Made by a program: the position numbers and the translations under genes
Notes under the pieces: generated by a model
The model's input: only the letters and a program-made list of their open reading frames with translations
The model's database searches: none
What the model was told of the DNA's origin: nothing
In this document: positions 37,098-47,305 of the stretch, in pieces
Layout of the letters: the number at the start of each line of letters is the position of its first letter
Numbering within the stretch: the stretch's first letter is position 1
Assembly (NCBI RefSeq): GCF_002382885.1
Contig: NZ_NWVL01000025.1
Span: forward strand, 37,594 to 101,593
Direction: 5' to 3'
DNA: 64,000 bases
Source of the DNA: Streptomyces sp. WZ.A104
GTDB taxonomy: Bacteria > Actinomycetota > Actinomycetes > Streptomycetales > Streptomycetaceae

Positions 37098-37676
37098 TCA
37101 GGCGGCGACGCGGCGGAAGGCCCCGCCGAGGAAGAGCAGCGGGTCCTCGCCCGACGCATTGCCAGCGCCCAGTACCGAGCCCACGAAGATGGTGTGGTCA
37201 CCCCCGTCGTGGATGGCGCTGAGCCGGCACTCCAGCCATGCCTGGACGTGGCCCAGCACGGGGGCTCCGGTGTGCCGGCCGGGTTCGTGGTCGATGCCGG
37301 CGAACTCCGCCGCACCGCGCGGGCGTGAGTGGTCGGCGAAGTGGCGGGCCACCCATTCCTGGTCCCGGCTGAGCACCGAGACCGCGAAAGCCTTTTCGGC
37401 CAGGACGAGTTGATGGATGGCCGCCGACTTCACGACGCACACCAGCACCTGGGCCGGTTCGAGGGAGACGGAGGTGAAGGAGTTGGCGGTCATGCCGCGC
37501 GGCGCGTCGCGTCCCGCGGTCAGTACGGTCACCCCGGTGGCGAAACGCCCCAGCACCCCGCGCAGTGCGCGACGGTCACGGATGTCCGCCTCGGGCGCCT
37601 CCGCGGGAAGTGGCGGCAGGTCGAGCGGACCGGGCAGCGGAACAGAGGCGGATGGGACGATGGACATGTGGATCAC
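37098..37676 (-). CDS. Flavin reductase (enediyne E6-like)
   Basis: 192 aa, NADH:flavin oxidoreductase of the HpaC/DIM6 split-barrel group: RFATGVTVLTAG, MTANSFTSVSLEPAQVLVCV and the C-terminal GGDHTIFVGSVL. It supplies reduced FAD/FMN to a monooxygenase partner. SgcE6 in C-1027 plays this role for SgcC. Here the acyl-CoA-dehydrogenase-fold enzyme at 24.5 kb is a candidate partner. GTG 37676 overlaps the thioesterase stop (GTGA); an in-frame ATG is 9 nt downstream. Last gene of the pksE operon. Confidence 0.88.
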   Translation of the reverse strand: MIHMSIVPSASVPLPGPLDLPPLPAEAPEADIRDRRALRGVLGRFATGVTVLTAGRDAPRGMTANSFTSVSLEPAQVLVCVVKSAAIHQLVLAEKAFAVSVLSRDQEWVARHFADHSRPRGAAEFAGIDHEPGRHTGAPVLGHVQAWLECRLSAIHDGGDHTIFVGSVLGAGNASGEDPLLFLGGAFRRVAA

Positions 37677-38149
37677 CCCGCAGTAGTGGTGAGCGTCCGG
37701 GAGGACGCCGTGCCGGAGACGCTGTAAGGAACCAAGGCGAGCCGCAGCGGCTCGGGGACCCTGGTCGGGCGGGTGTCGGTGTTGGGGCCGCGCATGCAGG
37801 CGACCCTCTGCTGCCCGCGCGCGACCAGGGTTTCGCTTCCGTCAGGCCCGAGCCGCACGTAGTCGAAGGTGAAGGCGACCTGGGTCTGTGTGAGGTCCAG
37901 CAGCCGCATCCGGATGGACAGTTCGTCGAAGGCGGTGATCTCGGCGAAGAACTCGCAGTCCACCTTCAGGGTGAACAGCTTGAGGTCGGCCCGGATGTCG
38001 GCGAGCACGTCGGGAGCCCGGTCGCGCAGGAACATCTCCCGGCAGCGGCCCTGCCAGCGGAGGTAGTTGACGTAGTAGACATTGCCGACGAGGTTGGTCT
38101 CCTCGAAGCCGACCAGGTGGCGGTACTCGTAGTAGTCCGGTTGCGTCAT
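37673..38149 (-). CDS. Enediyne hot-dog thioesterase (E10/CalE7/SgcE10 type)
   Basis: A 158-aa single hot-dog-fold thioesterase. The signature VGFEETNLVGNVYYVNYLRW (residues about 13-32) is that of enediyne TEs, with QGRCREMFLRD next. This group lacks the usual acidic nucleophile and hydrolyses the PKS-bound beta-keto-polyene; decarboxylation then yields the pentadecaheptaene known from enediyne PKS/TE reconstitution. ATGA overlap with the pksE stop couples it to the PKS. Confidence 0.92.
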   Translation of the reverse strand: MTQPDYYEYRHLVGFEETNLVGNVYYVNYLRWQGRCREMFLRDRAPDVLADIRADLKLFTLKVDCEFFAEITAFDELSIRMRLLDLTQTQVAFTFDYVRLGPDGSETLVARGQQRVACMRGPNTDTRPTRVPEPLRLALVPYSVSGTASSRTLTTTAG

Positions 38150-41100
38150 CGGGTCCCCTCGGTCAGCACGGTGAACGACACCGGATCGGCGACGCCCTCC
38201 AGGGCGGTCGCGAAGGACGTGATGCGGTGTGCGCCGCCGCGGAAGGCCACCCAGCCGGCCGGCAGTCCCGCGTCGCCGTCCAGGCTCAGCGTGGCCACCG
38301 CGTGGCCCGCCTTGCGCAGTGTCTCCACCGCGCCCCACACCCGGGTGGCGGCCAGGCTCAGCGCCTCGCCCCGCCCCTCGGCGAGCAGCCGTGCCAGCGC
38401 CAGGCCGTCGGCGCCGAGCAGCGCCGCCCACGCTTCGGCCGGCCGCTCGGCGGCCACCTCGACGTCGCAGGTGATGGCCTGGGCGGCGACCACGGCGAAG
38501 GTGACGCCCGCCGCGTGCGAGGAGGACACCCGTCGCATGTCGGCCAGTTCGGGCCGTCCGTCGGGCCGGTGGTACACCTCGGTGGTACGGCCCAGCGCCC
38601 AGCTCACCGCCTGGGCGGTGCGCTGCCGACGCTCGTCAACCGAGGACCCGCCCATCGGGCCTCCGGGCAGCACGACACACCGCAGCGGGTGGCCGAGTAC
38701 CGCCTCGGCACGCCGTTCCAGGAAGGGGCCGAGCAGGGCCGGCAGCCAGGGTCCGGCTCCGTCCTGCTTGCGCACCGCCCGCAGCAGCAGGCCCTCCCAG
38801 CGCTCGACCAGCCGGCCCTCCTCGTCGCGGACGTCCAGATCGTAGAGGTAGCTGTCGCCCTCCCGGGACCGCTCGCGAGCGTCGAGGAACAGCAGTCGGC
38901 CGGTGTGTTGCGCCGACCGGGCCGCGAGACGCAGCCGTGCCACGCTCACCGGCAGCAGCGTGGCGTCGGGCACGCAGGCCTGGATGGAGTGCATGAGCGC
39001 GTCGCGGGTACCGGGGTCGGCCAGTACCAGTTCGTCCGGGTGGTAGGCGGCGAACCAGTCGGTCCGGGGAGTGTCGTCGATCTCGGCCAGGCAGTGCTTG
39101 GCGGCCAGGTCCCGGTAGCCGAGCAGCCGCTGGAAGCGGTCGCCCTGGAAGAGCACCGGCCCGTACAGCTCACCGGGGGACACCGGCACCCGCGGTAGCT
39201 GGTCGGTGACCGGCGCCGGGTGACCGACCGGCTCCGGCACGCCGAAGCGCAGGGTGGCCCGGAAGTGGTCGGCCTGGAAGCCGGTCTCACTGCTGCGCAC
39301 GACCGCCTCGACGGTGCCGGCTCCGGTGACCAGGGCGGCCACCCGCAGGGTCGTCGTGCTGTCCACCGGGACCACGATGGGCCGCAGGAACCGCATGTCC
39401 TCCAGCACCGGCGTGTCTCGGTGGCCGGTCAACGCGGTGGCCACCTGGGCCATGGCCTCCATGCCGAGGACGGCGGGGAAGAGCAGGTCGCCGTCCAGCA
39501 GGTGGTCGGCCAGGTAAAGGTCGCCGCCGGCGCCGAGTTCGGCGTCCGCGACCAGTTCGATGCCGGGGTAGTGGACCTGGACGCGTTCCAGGAACCGCAG
39601 CAGCGGCGGTTCGCGCTGCTCCAGGGTGAGCGTCGGCAGGCTGCCGGCCCGGCCCATTGCCACCAGGGCCGGCGGGGCACCGGTGTCGGCCAGCAGCCGA
39701 CCGAGCAGTTCCACGCCCTGGTCGGCGGGGATCGGCTCGATGCCTTCGCGGACCAGCCCCTCCAGGACGCCCAGCCGCTCCCCCATGCCAGCACCGGACC
39801 AGACCGACCACTCCAGTGCCAGGCAGCGGCAGTCGGGGTAGTCCCGCTGGAACTGGACGGTCAACTCGGTGAGCCAGTCGTTGGCGGTGGCGTAATCCGC
39901 CTCGCCGCGCAGTCCCGCCCGGCCGATGATGCTGCCGAAGGTCACGAAGAGCCGCAGCGCCGCCGGGTCGATCGCGGCCAGCACGGCCTCCACGCCGTCG
40001 ATCTTGGTGGCCAGTGTGCGGCGGAACGAGTCCTCGTCCAGGTTGGCGAGTGCCTGCGGCTGGTTGCGGCCCGCACCGTGCAGCAGCCCGGTGACCGGGC
40101 CGAGCGCCTTGGTGATCTCGCCGACCGCGGCCTTGACCTGGTCGACGTCGGTGACGTCGGCCCGCGCGTAGTACACCCGGACACCCGCCGCCTCCATCCG
40201 GGCCAGGTTGGCGGCGAGTTCGGCGTCCTCGGCGGGGTCGGAGCGGCCCATCAGGCCGATCGCCGCGCCGTTCTGCCCGGCCAGCGAGATGGCGCACTCG
40301 GCGGTGATGCCCTTGCCGCCGCCGGTAATCAGCAGGACGTCGCCGTCGTCCAGCGTCTGGTGGGTGGAGTCCGTCGCGAGCTCCACGGCCCGCAGGACCG
40401 GCTCCCGCCGCACCCCCTCGGAGTCGTAGTGCACCTCACTGAACCCGGTGGTGGCCAGGACGTCCGCGGTGATCCGGACGCTGATCCGTTCGGCGGCGTC
40501 GGCCGTCATGTCCCCGGGCAACGGCAGGGTGACGACGGTGACCGGGATGTCCGGTGCCTCCAGGTGCAGCGTCTTGGCCAGGCCCGCCGCTCCCCTGCGG
40601 TCGCCGACGGCGACCAGCCGGGTTCCGGCGGCCCGCCGTTCAGGGTCGAGTGCGGCTCGGGCGGCGTCGAGCATCAGGCCGATGTGCTCCTGACCGCAGT
40701 CGCGGGGCAGGGCGAGCAGGACGCCCGCGTCGGGCCCGGTCGCGCGCAGCTTCCCGGCCAGCGGGCCGGCCAGCGGGTGCCGGTCGGAGGCGAAGACCTC
40801 CCAGTCGCCGCCGGGCCCGGCGGCGGGGCCGCCGGGCAGCTCGACCGGTGTCAGATCGACCACGAACGGGCGTACCCAGCTCGCGACGCCTGGGGCGGCG
40901 GACGGCTGGTGGTCGTCGGGCGACTGCTCTGACAGCTCGTCGAGGAGTTCGGCGAGTTGCCCCAGCGTGGAGGTGGCGAACGCGGTGGTGACCATGGGGG
41001 CGGAGATGCCCAGCTCCTGGGCGGCCTGGTTCATGATCTGGCCGACGGTGATGGAGCTGAGGTGCAGTTCGTCGAGCGGGTTGGCCGCCGGATCGACCGT

Positions 41101-44031
41101 TTCGACCGGGAGTTCGGCCCGCTCGGCGGCAAGCCGGAGCAGCACTTCCAGGCTGGAGGTGTCCTCCCCGTCGGCTGCCGTGGTGCCGGCGGTGGCCGCG
41201 AGAGCGGTGAGCTCGGGCAGCGCGGTCGGCATCGACTGCTCCAGCACGAAGTCCTCGCCGTTGGACTCGCAGGGGCTGGCGAAGAACAGGAACTCCTTGT
41301 CCAGCGGGAGCGGCCGGGTGAAGCGCCCGGCGAAGAGCCGGCTGTGCCGGACCGGCGCGCCCATCGTCCAGGCGGCGGCGACCGTGCCGAGCAGCCCGGT
41401 CAGTGACAGGGCGTCCGCCTCAGTGGCGACCGCGGGCACATCCGGCAGGATCTCGGCGGCCAGTGACTTCAGTACGTGGCCCGGTCCGACCTCGATCAGC
41501 AGGTCCACCTCGCCGTCCATCTCCTGGAGCGCCTCGGTGAACCGGACCGGTTGAAGTACCTGGCGGGTGAGCAGGTCCACCACGTCGGTGTCGGCGGGCA
41601 GCAGCCCGCCGGTGACGGTGGAGACCAGTCCCTCGCCGACCGGGCCGAACCGCTCGGTTGCCAGGTGCTCGGCGAGTCCGGCCGCGGCCGGGGCGACGGC
41701 CGGTGAGTGGAAGGCATGAGAGACATTGATCCTCGCCGTGCCGACGCCCTGTCCGGCCGCCAGTGCGCAGACTCGTTCGACCGCCGCGACCGGGCCGGAC
41801 ACCACGGTCTGCCGCGGGCTGTTGTATCCGGCGATCACCACCGGCTCGCCGGCGGTCAGGGTCTCGGCGAGTTCGGGGGTGGTCGCGAGCGCGGCCATCG
41901 TGCCGTCGCCGTCGCTGGCCGCGGCCATGATCCGGCCACGGGCGCCGGCCGCGCTCAGCACAGTCGGCTCGTCCATCGCGCCCGCCCAGTGCAGGGCCGT
42001 AAGTTCCCCGAGGCTGTGTCCGGTGCCCCGGACCGCCTCGATGCCGAGGATGTCCAGGATCCGCAGGCCCGCGACCGAGGCGGCCACGATCCGGGGCTGG
42101 GCGACGTCGGTGGCGACCAGGTCGCCGTCGGTGGGCAGCGAGAGCCGGTCGTACAACTCGTCCACGGCGGCGAACCGGCGGCGTAGCGCGCCTCCGTCGC
42201 CGCGCTTTCCGGCGCCCTGGCCGGGGAAGAGGAAGGCGATCCGGGGGGCCGATCCGGCGCTGCCCAGGAAGACGCCCCCCTGGGTGTCCAGCAGCGAGCG
42301 GGCCCCGGCGGCCAGTTGCCCGGCCAGCTCGGTGAGCCGCTCGGTGGCCTGTTCAGGCGAGGCGACGAGCACTGCGGCGCGCAACGGCCGGCCGTCCAGC
42401 TCGCCCTGCAACGTGGCTGCCAGGTCACCGAGTTCGGCGTACGACAGCTGGGCGCAGAACTTCGCGAGGCGGGTCGCCTTCTCCCGCAGTTCCTCCGGGT
42501 CGGCGCCGTCCAGCAGGAACAGCTCGGCGTCCTGCCGGGAGGCGACCAGTTTGCGGGTGACGCTCGGCACGGCGTTGCGCCGCAAGCCGTCGGCGTGCTC
42601 GACCACGACGTGGGCGTTGATGCCGCCGAAGCCCATGGAGGAGACCCCGGCCCGGATGGGCATGTCCTCGGGCCACAGCTCGGCACGGTCCGGAACCCGC
42701 AGCGCGGGCTCGGGGCCGAGGAGTTCGGGATGCGGGTCGACGTGGCTGGTGGCGGGCGGGATCACCTGGTGGCGGACCGCGAGGATCGCCTTGAGGAGCC
42801 CGGCGACCCCGGCCGCCGCCTTGGTGTGGCCGAAGTTGCCCTTGACGGTACTCAGGGCGGCCGGGGCGAGAGCCCCGGAGGCACGGCGGGCCTCGGAGAA
42901 GGCGCGCAGTTCGGTGGCGTCACCGACGGCCGTTCCGGTGCCGTGGCCCTCCAGGAGGCCGATGGTCTCCATGCCGAAGCCGGCCGTGCGGTAAGCGCGT
43001 CGTATGGCGAGTCGGTGGCCGCTGGCCTCGGGCCGGGTGATGCCGCCCTTCCCGTCGGAGGAGTAGCCCCAGCCGGCGATGGTGGCGTAGCGGAAACGGC
43101 CCTGCGCGCGGGCGTCCTCGTCCCGCATCAGGACCAGCATGCCGCAGCCCTCGCCGGGCCAGAAGCCGTTGGCGCCCTTGTCGTAGACCCGCATCTCGCC
43201 GGTGGCCAGCGCGCCGGTCTTGGCGAAGCCGATCACCTCGAAGGGGTCGATGCTCAGGTCCACACCGCCGGCCACCGCCACGTCCATCGTGCCGCGGGCC
43301 AGCGCGTCGCACGCGGTGGAGACCGACAGCAGGGAGGACGAGCACGCGCCGTCGACGGTGAAACCGCCGCCCTTGAAGTCGAAGTGGTTGCAGATGCGGC
43401 CGGCGATGGTGTTGGCGAGGCCGCCGGCCAGGGTGTCCTCGCCGATCGGCGGGAAGGCGCTCTTGTAGCGCTGTTCGAGGCTGTCGAGGAAGGCGGTGAG
43501 CGCCTCGTCGTCCCAGCCCTGCTCGCGCAGCGCGGCGCCGACGGTGCGACGGACGTACGGCCAGCGCAGCCGCATCAGATTGGCCCGGCTGAACTCCCCG
43601 GTGAGGGTGTTGCCGATGATGACGCCGGTGTTGACGTCCGCCAGCCCCTCGCCGAAGGGGAAGCCGGCGTCCTCCAGGGCGCGGGCCGCGGTGTCCAGGG
43701 CGAGCCAGTGGGTCATGTCGGTGGAGCGGAAGGTGCTGCCCGCCACCCGGTAGCGGACCCGGTCGAACTCGAATCCCTCGATCACCGCCGCCTTGGCGCT
43801 GTAGAAGCGGTCGGGCGCGGCGGGATCGGGTGAGTAGTAGTCCTCGGCGCGCATCCGCTGGTCGGGCAGTTTCCGGAAGGCACGGCGGCCCGCCAGCACG
43901 TTCTGCCAGAGCTGTTCGGGGTTCTCGGCGTCAGGGTAGCGGCAGGCGATGCCGACCACCGCGATGCGGCCTGAGGGTGCCCGCTCGTCGTTCTCGGCCG
44001 TGGTCACGGGCCTCGGTTCCCTTACGGTCAT
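38146..44031 (-). CDS. pksE: Enediyne polyketide synthase PksE (KS-AT-ACP-KR-DH-PPTase)
   Basis: 1961 aa, iterative type I PKS with the enediyne domain order. KS about 20-470: nucleophile Cys230 in VDGACSSSLL, His in EGHGTGTAVGD and in NFGHTKAAAG. AT about 560-880: GHSLGE with Ser673. ACP about 945-1020: LHLSSITVGQ, phosphopantetheine site Ser992 or 993. KR about 1225-1440: GGGKGI and Tyr in ADYATAN. DH about 1490-1650: His1510 in LADHLLDGD. C-terminal integrated PPTase about 1800-1955: TCDVEV and VWGAVETLRKAG. All catalytic residues look intact. The self-contained PPTase and lack of ER are diagnostic for PksE. ATG 44031 overlaps the unbU stop. Confidence 0.96.
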   Translation of the reverse strand: MTVREPRPVTTAENDERAPSGRIAVVGIACRYPDAENPEQLWQNVLAGRRAFRKLPDQRMRAEDYYSPDPAAPDRFYSAKAAVIEGFEFDRVRYRVAGSTFRSTDMTHWLALDTAARALEDAGFPFGEGLADVNTGVIIGNTLTGEFSRANLMRLRWPYVRRTVGAALREQGWDDEALTAFLDSLEQRYKSAFPPIGEDTLAGGLANTIAGRICNHFDFKGGGFTVDGACSSSLLSVSTACDALARGTMDVAVAGGVDLSIDPFEVIGFAKTGALATGEMRVYDKGANGFWPGEGCGMLVLMRDEDARAQGRFRYATIAGWGYSSDGKGGITRPEASGHRLAIRRAYRTAGFGMETIGLLEGHGTGTAVGDATELRAFSEARRASGALAPAALSTVKGNFGHTKAAAGVAGLLKAILAVRHQVIPPATSHVDPHPELLGPEPALRVPDRAELWPEDMPIRAGVSSMGFGGINAHVVVEHADGLRRNAVPSVTRKLVASRQDAELFLLDGADPEELREKATRLAKFCAQLSYAELGDLAATLQGELDGRPLRAAVLVASPEQATERLTELAGQLAAGARSLLDTQGGVFLGSAGSAPRIAFLFPGQGAGKRGDGGALRRRFAAVDELYDRLSLPTDGDLVATDVAQPRIVAASVAGLRILDILGIEAVRGTGHSLGELTALHWAGAMDEPTVLSAAGARGRIMAAASDGDGTMAALATTPELAETLTAGEPVVIAGYNSPRQTVVSGPVAAVERVCALAAGQGVGTARINVSHAFHSPAVAPAAAGLAEHLATERFGPVGEGLVSTVTGGLLPADTDVVDLLTRQVLQPVRFTEALQEMDGEVDLLIEVGPGHVLKSLAAEILPDVPAVATEADALSLTGLLGTVAAAWTMGAPVRHSRLFAGRFTRPLPLDKEFLFFASPCESNGEDFVLEQSMPTALPELTALAATAGTTAADGEDTSSLEVLLRLAAERAELPVETVDPAANPLDELHLSSITVGQIMNQAAQELGISAPMVTTAFATSTLGQLAELLDELSEQSPDDHQPSAAPGVASWVRPFVVDLTPVELPGGPAAGPGGDWEVFASDRHPLAGPLAGKLRATGPDAGVLLALPRDCGQEHIGLMLDAARAALDPERRAAGTRLVAVGDRRGAAGLAKTLHLEAPDIPVTVVTLPLPGDMTADAAERISVRITADVLATTGFSEVHYDSEGVRREPVLRAVELATDSTHQTLDDGDVLLITGGGKGITAECAISLAGQNGAAIGLMGRSDPAEDAELAANLARMEAAGVRVYYARADVTDVDQVKAAVGEITKALGPVTGLLHGAGRNQPQALANLDEDSFRRTLATKIDGVEAVLAAIDPAALRLFVTFGSIIGRAGLRGEADYATANDWLTELTVQFQRDYPDCRCLALEWSVWSGAGMGERLGVLEGLVREGIEPIPADQGVELLGRLLADTGAPPALVAMGRAGSLPTLTLEQREPPLLRFLERVQVHYPGIELVADAELGAGGDLYLADHLLDGDLLFPAVLGMEAMAQVATALTGHRDTPVLEDMRFLRPIVVPVDSTTTLRVAALVTGAGTVEAVVRSSETGFQADHFRATLRFGVPEPVGHPAPVTDQLPRVPVSPGELYGPVLFQGDRFQRLLGYRDLAAKHCLAEIDDTPRTDWFAAYHPDELVLADPGTRDALMHSIQACVPDATLLPVSVARLRLAARSAQHTGRLLFLDARERSREGDSYLYDLDVRDEEGRLVERWEGLLLRAVRKQDGAGPWLPALLGPFLERRAEAVLGHPLRCVVLPGGPMGGSSVDERRQRTAQAVSWALGRTTEVYHRPDGRPELADMRRVSSSHAAGVTFAVVAAQAITCDVEVAAERPAEAWAALLGADGLALARLLAEGRGEALSLAATRVWGAVETLRKAGHAVATLSLDGDAGLPAGWVAFRGGAHRITSFATALEGVADPVSFTVLTEGTR

Positions 44032-45047
44032 GCCGCCACCGCCTCGTTGTCGGCCAAGCGCTGTGGCTCGGCGGGTTGCGCCACCGTGCCGCTGGTCGCA
44101 TCGTTGCCCCGGCGCCGTTGCAGGCCGTGGGCAACCCACCAACCGATACCGCGGACGGCACACACGATCGTGGTGGCGAAGAAGAGGGTGTACACGACGT
44201 TGAAGACCATCAGCAGCCCGTAGACCATGGCGACCGAGGATCCGAAGATGAACTGGTTGCGACCCTTCGAGGGGGTGGTTCCGGGGTCGGTGATCATGTA
44301 GTTGGTGAAGAGCACGAAGGCGACACCGCTCATCGGCCCGAGCGCGGACCAGATCGCCACGTCCCATATGAAGTGGCGCAGCACCGCTTGGATGACGAAG
44401 GCGCCGAGCCAGCCGACGATCAGCGGGATCCGCTTGGTCAGCATGGCGTTGATGACCGTGCCGGCGGTGGCGATGACCAGCGGAATGCCGACCCGGAAGA
44501 ACGTGTTCGCGTTCTCGGTGAACTCGTACGGCGGGGCGATGCTGATCCAGGAGCCGAACATGAGCAGCGAGACGGTGATTCCGAAGTTGGACGGGTTCAT
44601 GTAGTGCCGCATGCGGCCGTTGATCGGCGCCTGGAGGACGTGTTTGCCGGCCACGCCGATGAAGACACCGAGCAGGATGGGCAGCAGCAGGTCGTTGGCG
44701 TAGAGCAGCATGTTCACCGCGAGCGCGGTGATGTGGGCGGGCAGCAGGAACTCGTACACCCTGCGGAACCCGCCACCCAGGAAGCGGGCCCGGCGCTTCT
44801 GGGCCCAGGCGCTGATCACCTCCAGCACCATCTCGACCGCGTAGGCGAACGGCGCGCAGATGATCGGCCACAGCCAGGGCTGCTCGAAGCCGAGCAGGGT
44901 GTAGCCCAGGATGTTGAACACGGTCATGGAGATGGCGAAGTTGCGCAGCGCCAGGTAGCGGGGGTCCCGGTTGGGCTTCTTCTTCTCGGCGTGGGGGTGA
45001 GCGGCGTGCGGAGCCGCATCGACAGTCTGGGAACGGTTGTCGGTCAT
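44028..45047 (-). CDS. unbU: Enediyne membrane protein UnbU/E5 (RnfD/NqrB-like)
   Basis: A 339-aa integral membrane protein with about nine helices, similar to the RnfD/NqrB family but without the rest of an Rnf complex nearby. Conserved stretches are RDPRYLALRNFAISMTVFNI, AGKHVLQAPINGRMRHYMNP, NPSNFGI and FTNYMITDPGTTPSKGR; the last contains the SDPGTTP-like flavin-site region of RnfD. Minimal-cassette gene with unknown role, possibly membrane electron transfer. ATG 45047 overlaps the unbV stop and the gene's own stop overlaps pksE, so it is tightly coupled on both sides. Confidence 0.9.
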   Translation of the reverse strand: MTDNRSQTVDAAPHAAHPHAEKKKPNRDPRYLALRNFAISMTVFNILGYTLLGFEQPWLWPIICAPFAYAVEMVLEVISAWAQKRRARFLGGGFRRVYEFLLPAHITALAVNMLLYANDLLLPILLGVFIGVAGKHVLQAPINGRMRHYMNPSNFGITVSLLMFGSWISIAPPYEFTENANTFFRVGIPLVIATAGTVINAMLTKRIPLIVGWLGAFVIQAVLRHFIWDVAIWSALGPMSGVAFVLFTNYMITDPGTTPSKGRNQFIFGSSVAMVYGLLMVFNVVYTLFFATTIVCAVRGIGWWVAHGLQRRRGNDATSGTVAQPAEPQRLADNEAVAA

Positions 45048-47023
45048 CGGCTCGTCACCTCCTGGATGTCGTCGGTCAGCATGAGGGTGTGGCTGCCCGC
45101 GGAGAGCTGCTGGGTCTTGGTGTGCAGGCCGCCCCCGCTGTCGCGCCACGTGAAGTGCGCCTTCACCGGGCCGGCGTAGGTGTCGAGGCCGAAGCGCACG
45201 TCGAAGCTGCGGAAGCCTCCGTGCCCGCCGCCGCCGTCGAGCTGGGCGATCTGCTTCCCCTGCGGCGTGGTGATGCTCACCGTGGTGCCGTACGCGGGCG
45301 AGCCGGTCGCGGCCAGCCCCTCTCCGGCGGTGGAGTCCGGCGCGGGCCGGTACAGCCGCAGTGTCAGGTCGTTACCCAGCTTCGGGGCCTGGTTGGCGTA
45401 GAAGGCCGGAGGGCCCCACTGGCGGGCTATCGCGAAGTCCAGCGCGCCGCTGCCGGTCGTGTCGGCGGTGGCGATCGCACGGGTCGGGATCGGGACGTCG
45501 AGGCCGAGCTGCTTGCTCACGTTCGCGTACTTGCCGCTGCTGGTACGGGCGTAGAACGCCATCACCTCGTCGCCGGCCAGGTCGTCACCGGGGCCGACGT
45601 GCGGCCACATCTTAGGGTCGGAGAGCAGGTTGTCGTTGGTCATGGCCAATTCCTGGAGCCACGGCCAGCGGTCGATGTCGCCCTTGACGAAGCCGGTGGC
45701 CTGCAGGATGTTCTGCTGGCCGTTGTTGAGGAAGTCGCCCATCTTGGCGTCCCACCCCCAGCCGCTCCAAGCGACGCCGTTCTTCCGTGCCTCCTGCTTG
45801 AACGGGGCGATGCCGTCCTGCAGCTTGGCCTTCGCGGCGGCCGGGCTGTCGGCCTGGTTGACCCAGAGGAAGTTGCTCTCCTCCAGGCCCCAGGCGACAG
45901 TGATGTTGCTGACCATCATGTCGAAGCTGCCGTTGCCGTCGACATCACCGAAGTCGACCCCCATGCCCTTGAAGGAGCCGTCGCCGAGCACGAACGACTT
46001 CGGGGTCGTCGCGGTGCGCTCGCCCTTGGCCTCCGTGAAGCGGATGTTGCCGGGAGTGGAGCGGTTGTACAGCAGGTGCCCGTGGCCGAAGTCGTTGGCG
46101 ATGTAGACATCGGGCAGCCCGGAGCCGGTCAGGTCGGCGCCGGAGATGGCCAGCGTCCAGCCGGTGGAGTTGGCGTACGGGATGGCGTCCTTCTCCTCGA
46201 CGAAGGAGACGTCCGGGTTGGGGCCGGCCGAGCCCTTGTGCCAGCGCAGCACGCGGTCACCGCCTGCGTTCTTCGCGCTGGACAGCGAGTCGTTCATCTC
46301 GACGTTGTTGAGGCCGTTCGGGTCGAGCACGTCGGAGTCCGGGAAGTAGTTCCCGACGATCATCGACGGGTGGCCGCTGCCGTCGAGGTCGGCGACGTAG
46401 ACGGCGTCGGTGTTCCACCGCGGCCCGTGGTACTTGCCGTCGAGACTCTGCGAGGCGACGACCTCGCGCGGGACGTACGCGGACGCGGACGGGGACTTGG
46501 CGTCGGACTTCGCCAGGAACAGCACCGGAGTGCGTCCCCAGTAGGTGACCAGGAAGTCGTTGCGGCCGTCGCCGTTGAAGTCGCCGGGGGTGCAGCCGGT
46601 GGGTGCCATGGCGTCGTCCATCGGCAGCGGCTTGCCGTCCAGCACGAACGGGGTGAACCGGTCGGCGGTAGGAGCGGTCGGGGTGTAGGTGACCACGACC
46701 GAGTCGGTACGGGTGTCGACAATGCACATACCGTTGGCGATTCCGTGGCCGGTGACATCGTTGATCGCGATGCTGGCGCCGACCGAGGAGATCCAGGCGC
46801 GGATCTTTTCGTAGGCCGGGTTCACCTTACGGATCGTCTTCATCGGCTGCGAGTCGTAGCCGGGCGGCATCGCGATCGGCATCTCCTTGAACTTGTACGC
46901 CGCAGCAGCCTGGTCACCGCCCGCGACAGATACCGATGTGCGGACGACGAAGAACAGTGAGGTCGCCACCAATATCGTGACCACCCCTGGTATGAGCCTG
47001 CGGAATCGCTGTCGGTACGACAT
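45044..47023 (-). CDS. unbV: Enediyne biosynthesis protein UnbV/E4 (FG-GAP/VCBS, ASPIC-UnbV domain)
   Basis: 659 aa. An N-terminal hydrophobic segment (about residues 10-30) serves as signal anchor. A beta-propeller of FG-GAP/VCBS repeats with Ca2+-loop motifs follows: GDFNGDGRNDF, ADLDGSGHP, ADLTGSGLPDVYIAND and GDVDGNGSFDMM. The C-terminal ASPIC/UnbV domain has GGGGHGGFRSFDVRFGLDTY. The protein is predicted outside the membrane. Part of the minimal enediyne cassette; activity unknown. First gene of the five-gene operon; ATG 47023 follows GGGAGGGA. A 282-bp divergent promoter separates it from the GMC oxidoreductase. Confidence 0.93.
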   Translation of the reverse strand: MSYRQRFRRLIPGVVTILVATSLFFVVRTSVSVAGGDQAAAAYKFKEMPIAMPPGYDSQPMKTIRKVNPAYEKIRAWISSVGASIAINDVTGHGIANGMCIVDTRTDSVVVTYTPTAPTADRFTPFVLDGKPLPMDDAMAPTGCTPGDFNGDGRNDFLVTYWGRTPVLFLAKSDAKSPSASAYVPREVVASQSLDGKYHGPRWNTDAVYVADLDGSGHPSMIVGNYFPDSDVLDPNGLNNVEMNDSLSSAKNAGGDRVLRWHKGSAGPNPDVSFVEEKDAIPYANSTGWTLAISGADLTGSGLPDVYIANDFGHGHLLYNRSTPGNIRFTEAKGERTATTPKSFVLGDGSFKGMGVDFGDVDGNGSFDMMVSNITVAWGLEESNFLWVNQADSPAAAKAKLQDGIAPFKQEARKNGVAWSGWGWDAKMGDFLNNGQQNILQATGFVKGDIDRWPWLQELAMTNDNLLSDPKMWPHVGPGDDLAGDEVMAFYARTSSGKYANVSKQLGLDVPIPTRAIATADTTGSGALDFAIARQWGPPAFYANQAPKLGNDLTLRLYRPAPDSTAGEGLAATGSPAYGTTVSITTPQGKQIAQLDGGGGHGGFRSFDVRFGLDTYAGPVKAHFTWRDSGGGLHTKTQQLSAGSHTLMLTDDIQEVTSR

Positions 47024-47305
47024 CCCAATTCCCTCCCGTGAACGAGAAATGAACGACTGACCAAGGCCATTGCGAATGCAATTCTGGAGTTACTGTCACA
47101 GCACCTGGCACTTGAGGATCTATCACCCGGGCAAGGGTTGCTTCTCTGACGTTGCTACGGTTCGAAGTGAGTACCCTCCTTCAGTTCGGGGGATATCCAC
47201 GGCCCTGACCATTGAGCAGTCTCGGAGAAGACCGGATGCCGGCGGCCTGAAAAACTCGGGTGAGATCGGACCCTGTCGAATCACAGTCTGGCGAGGTTTA
47301 AATCC

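Noticed and set aside
44032..44871. Open frame extending pksE upstream by about 280 codons
   Set aside because: It overlaps most of unbU out of frame and is Arg/His-rich; the ATG at 44031 overlapping the unbU stop gives the normal PksE length.
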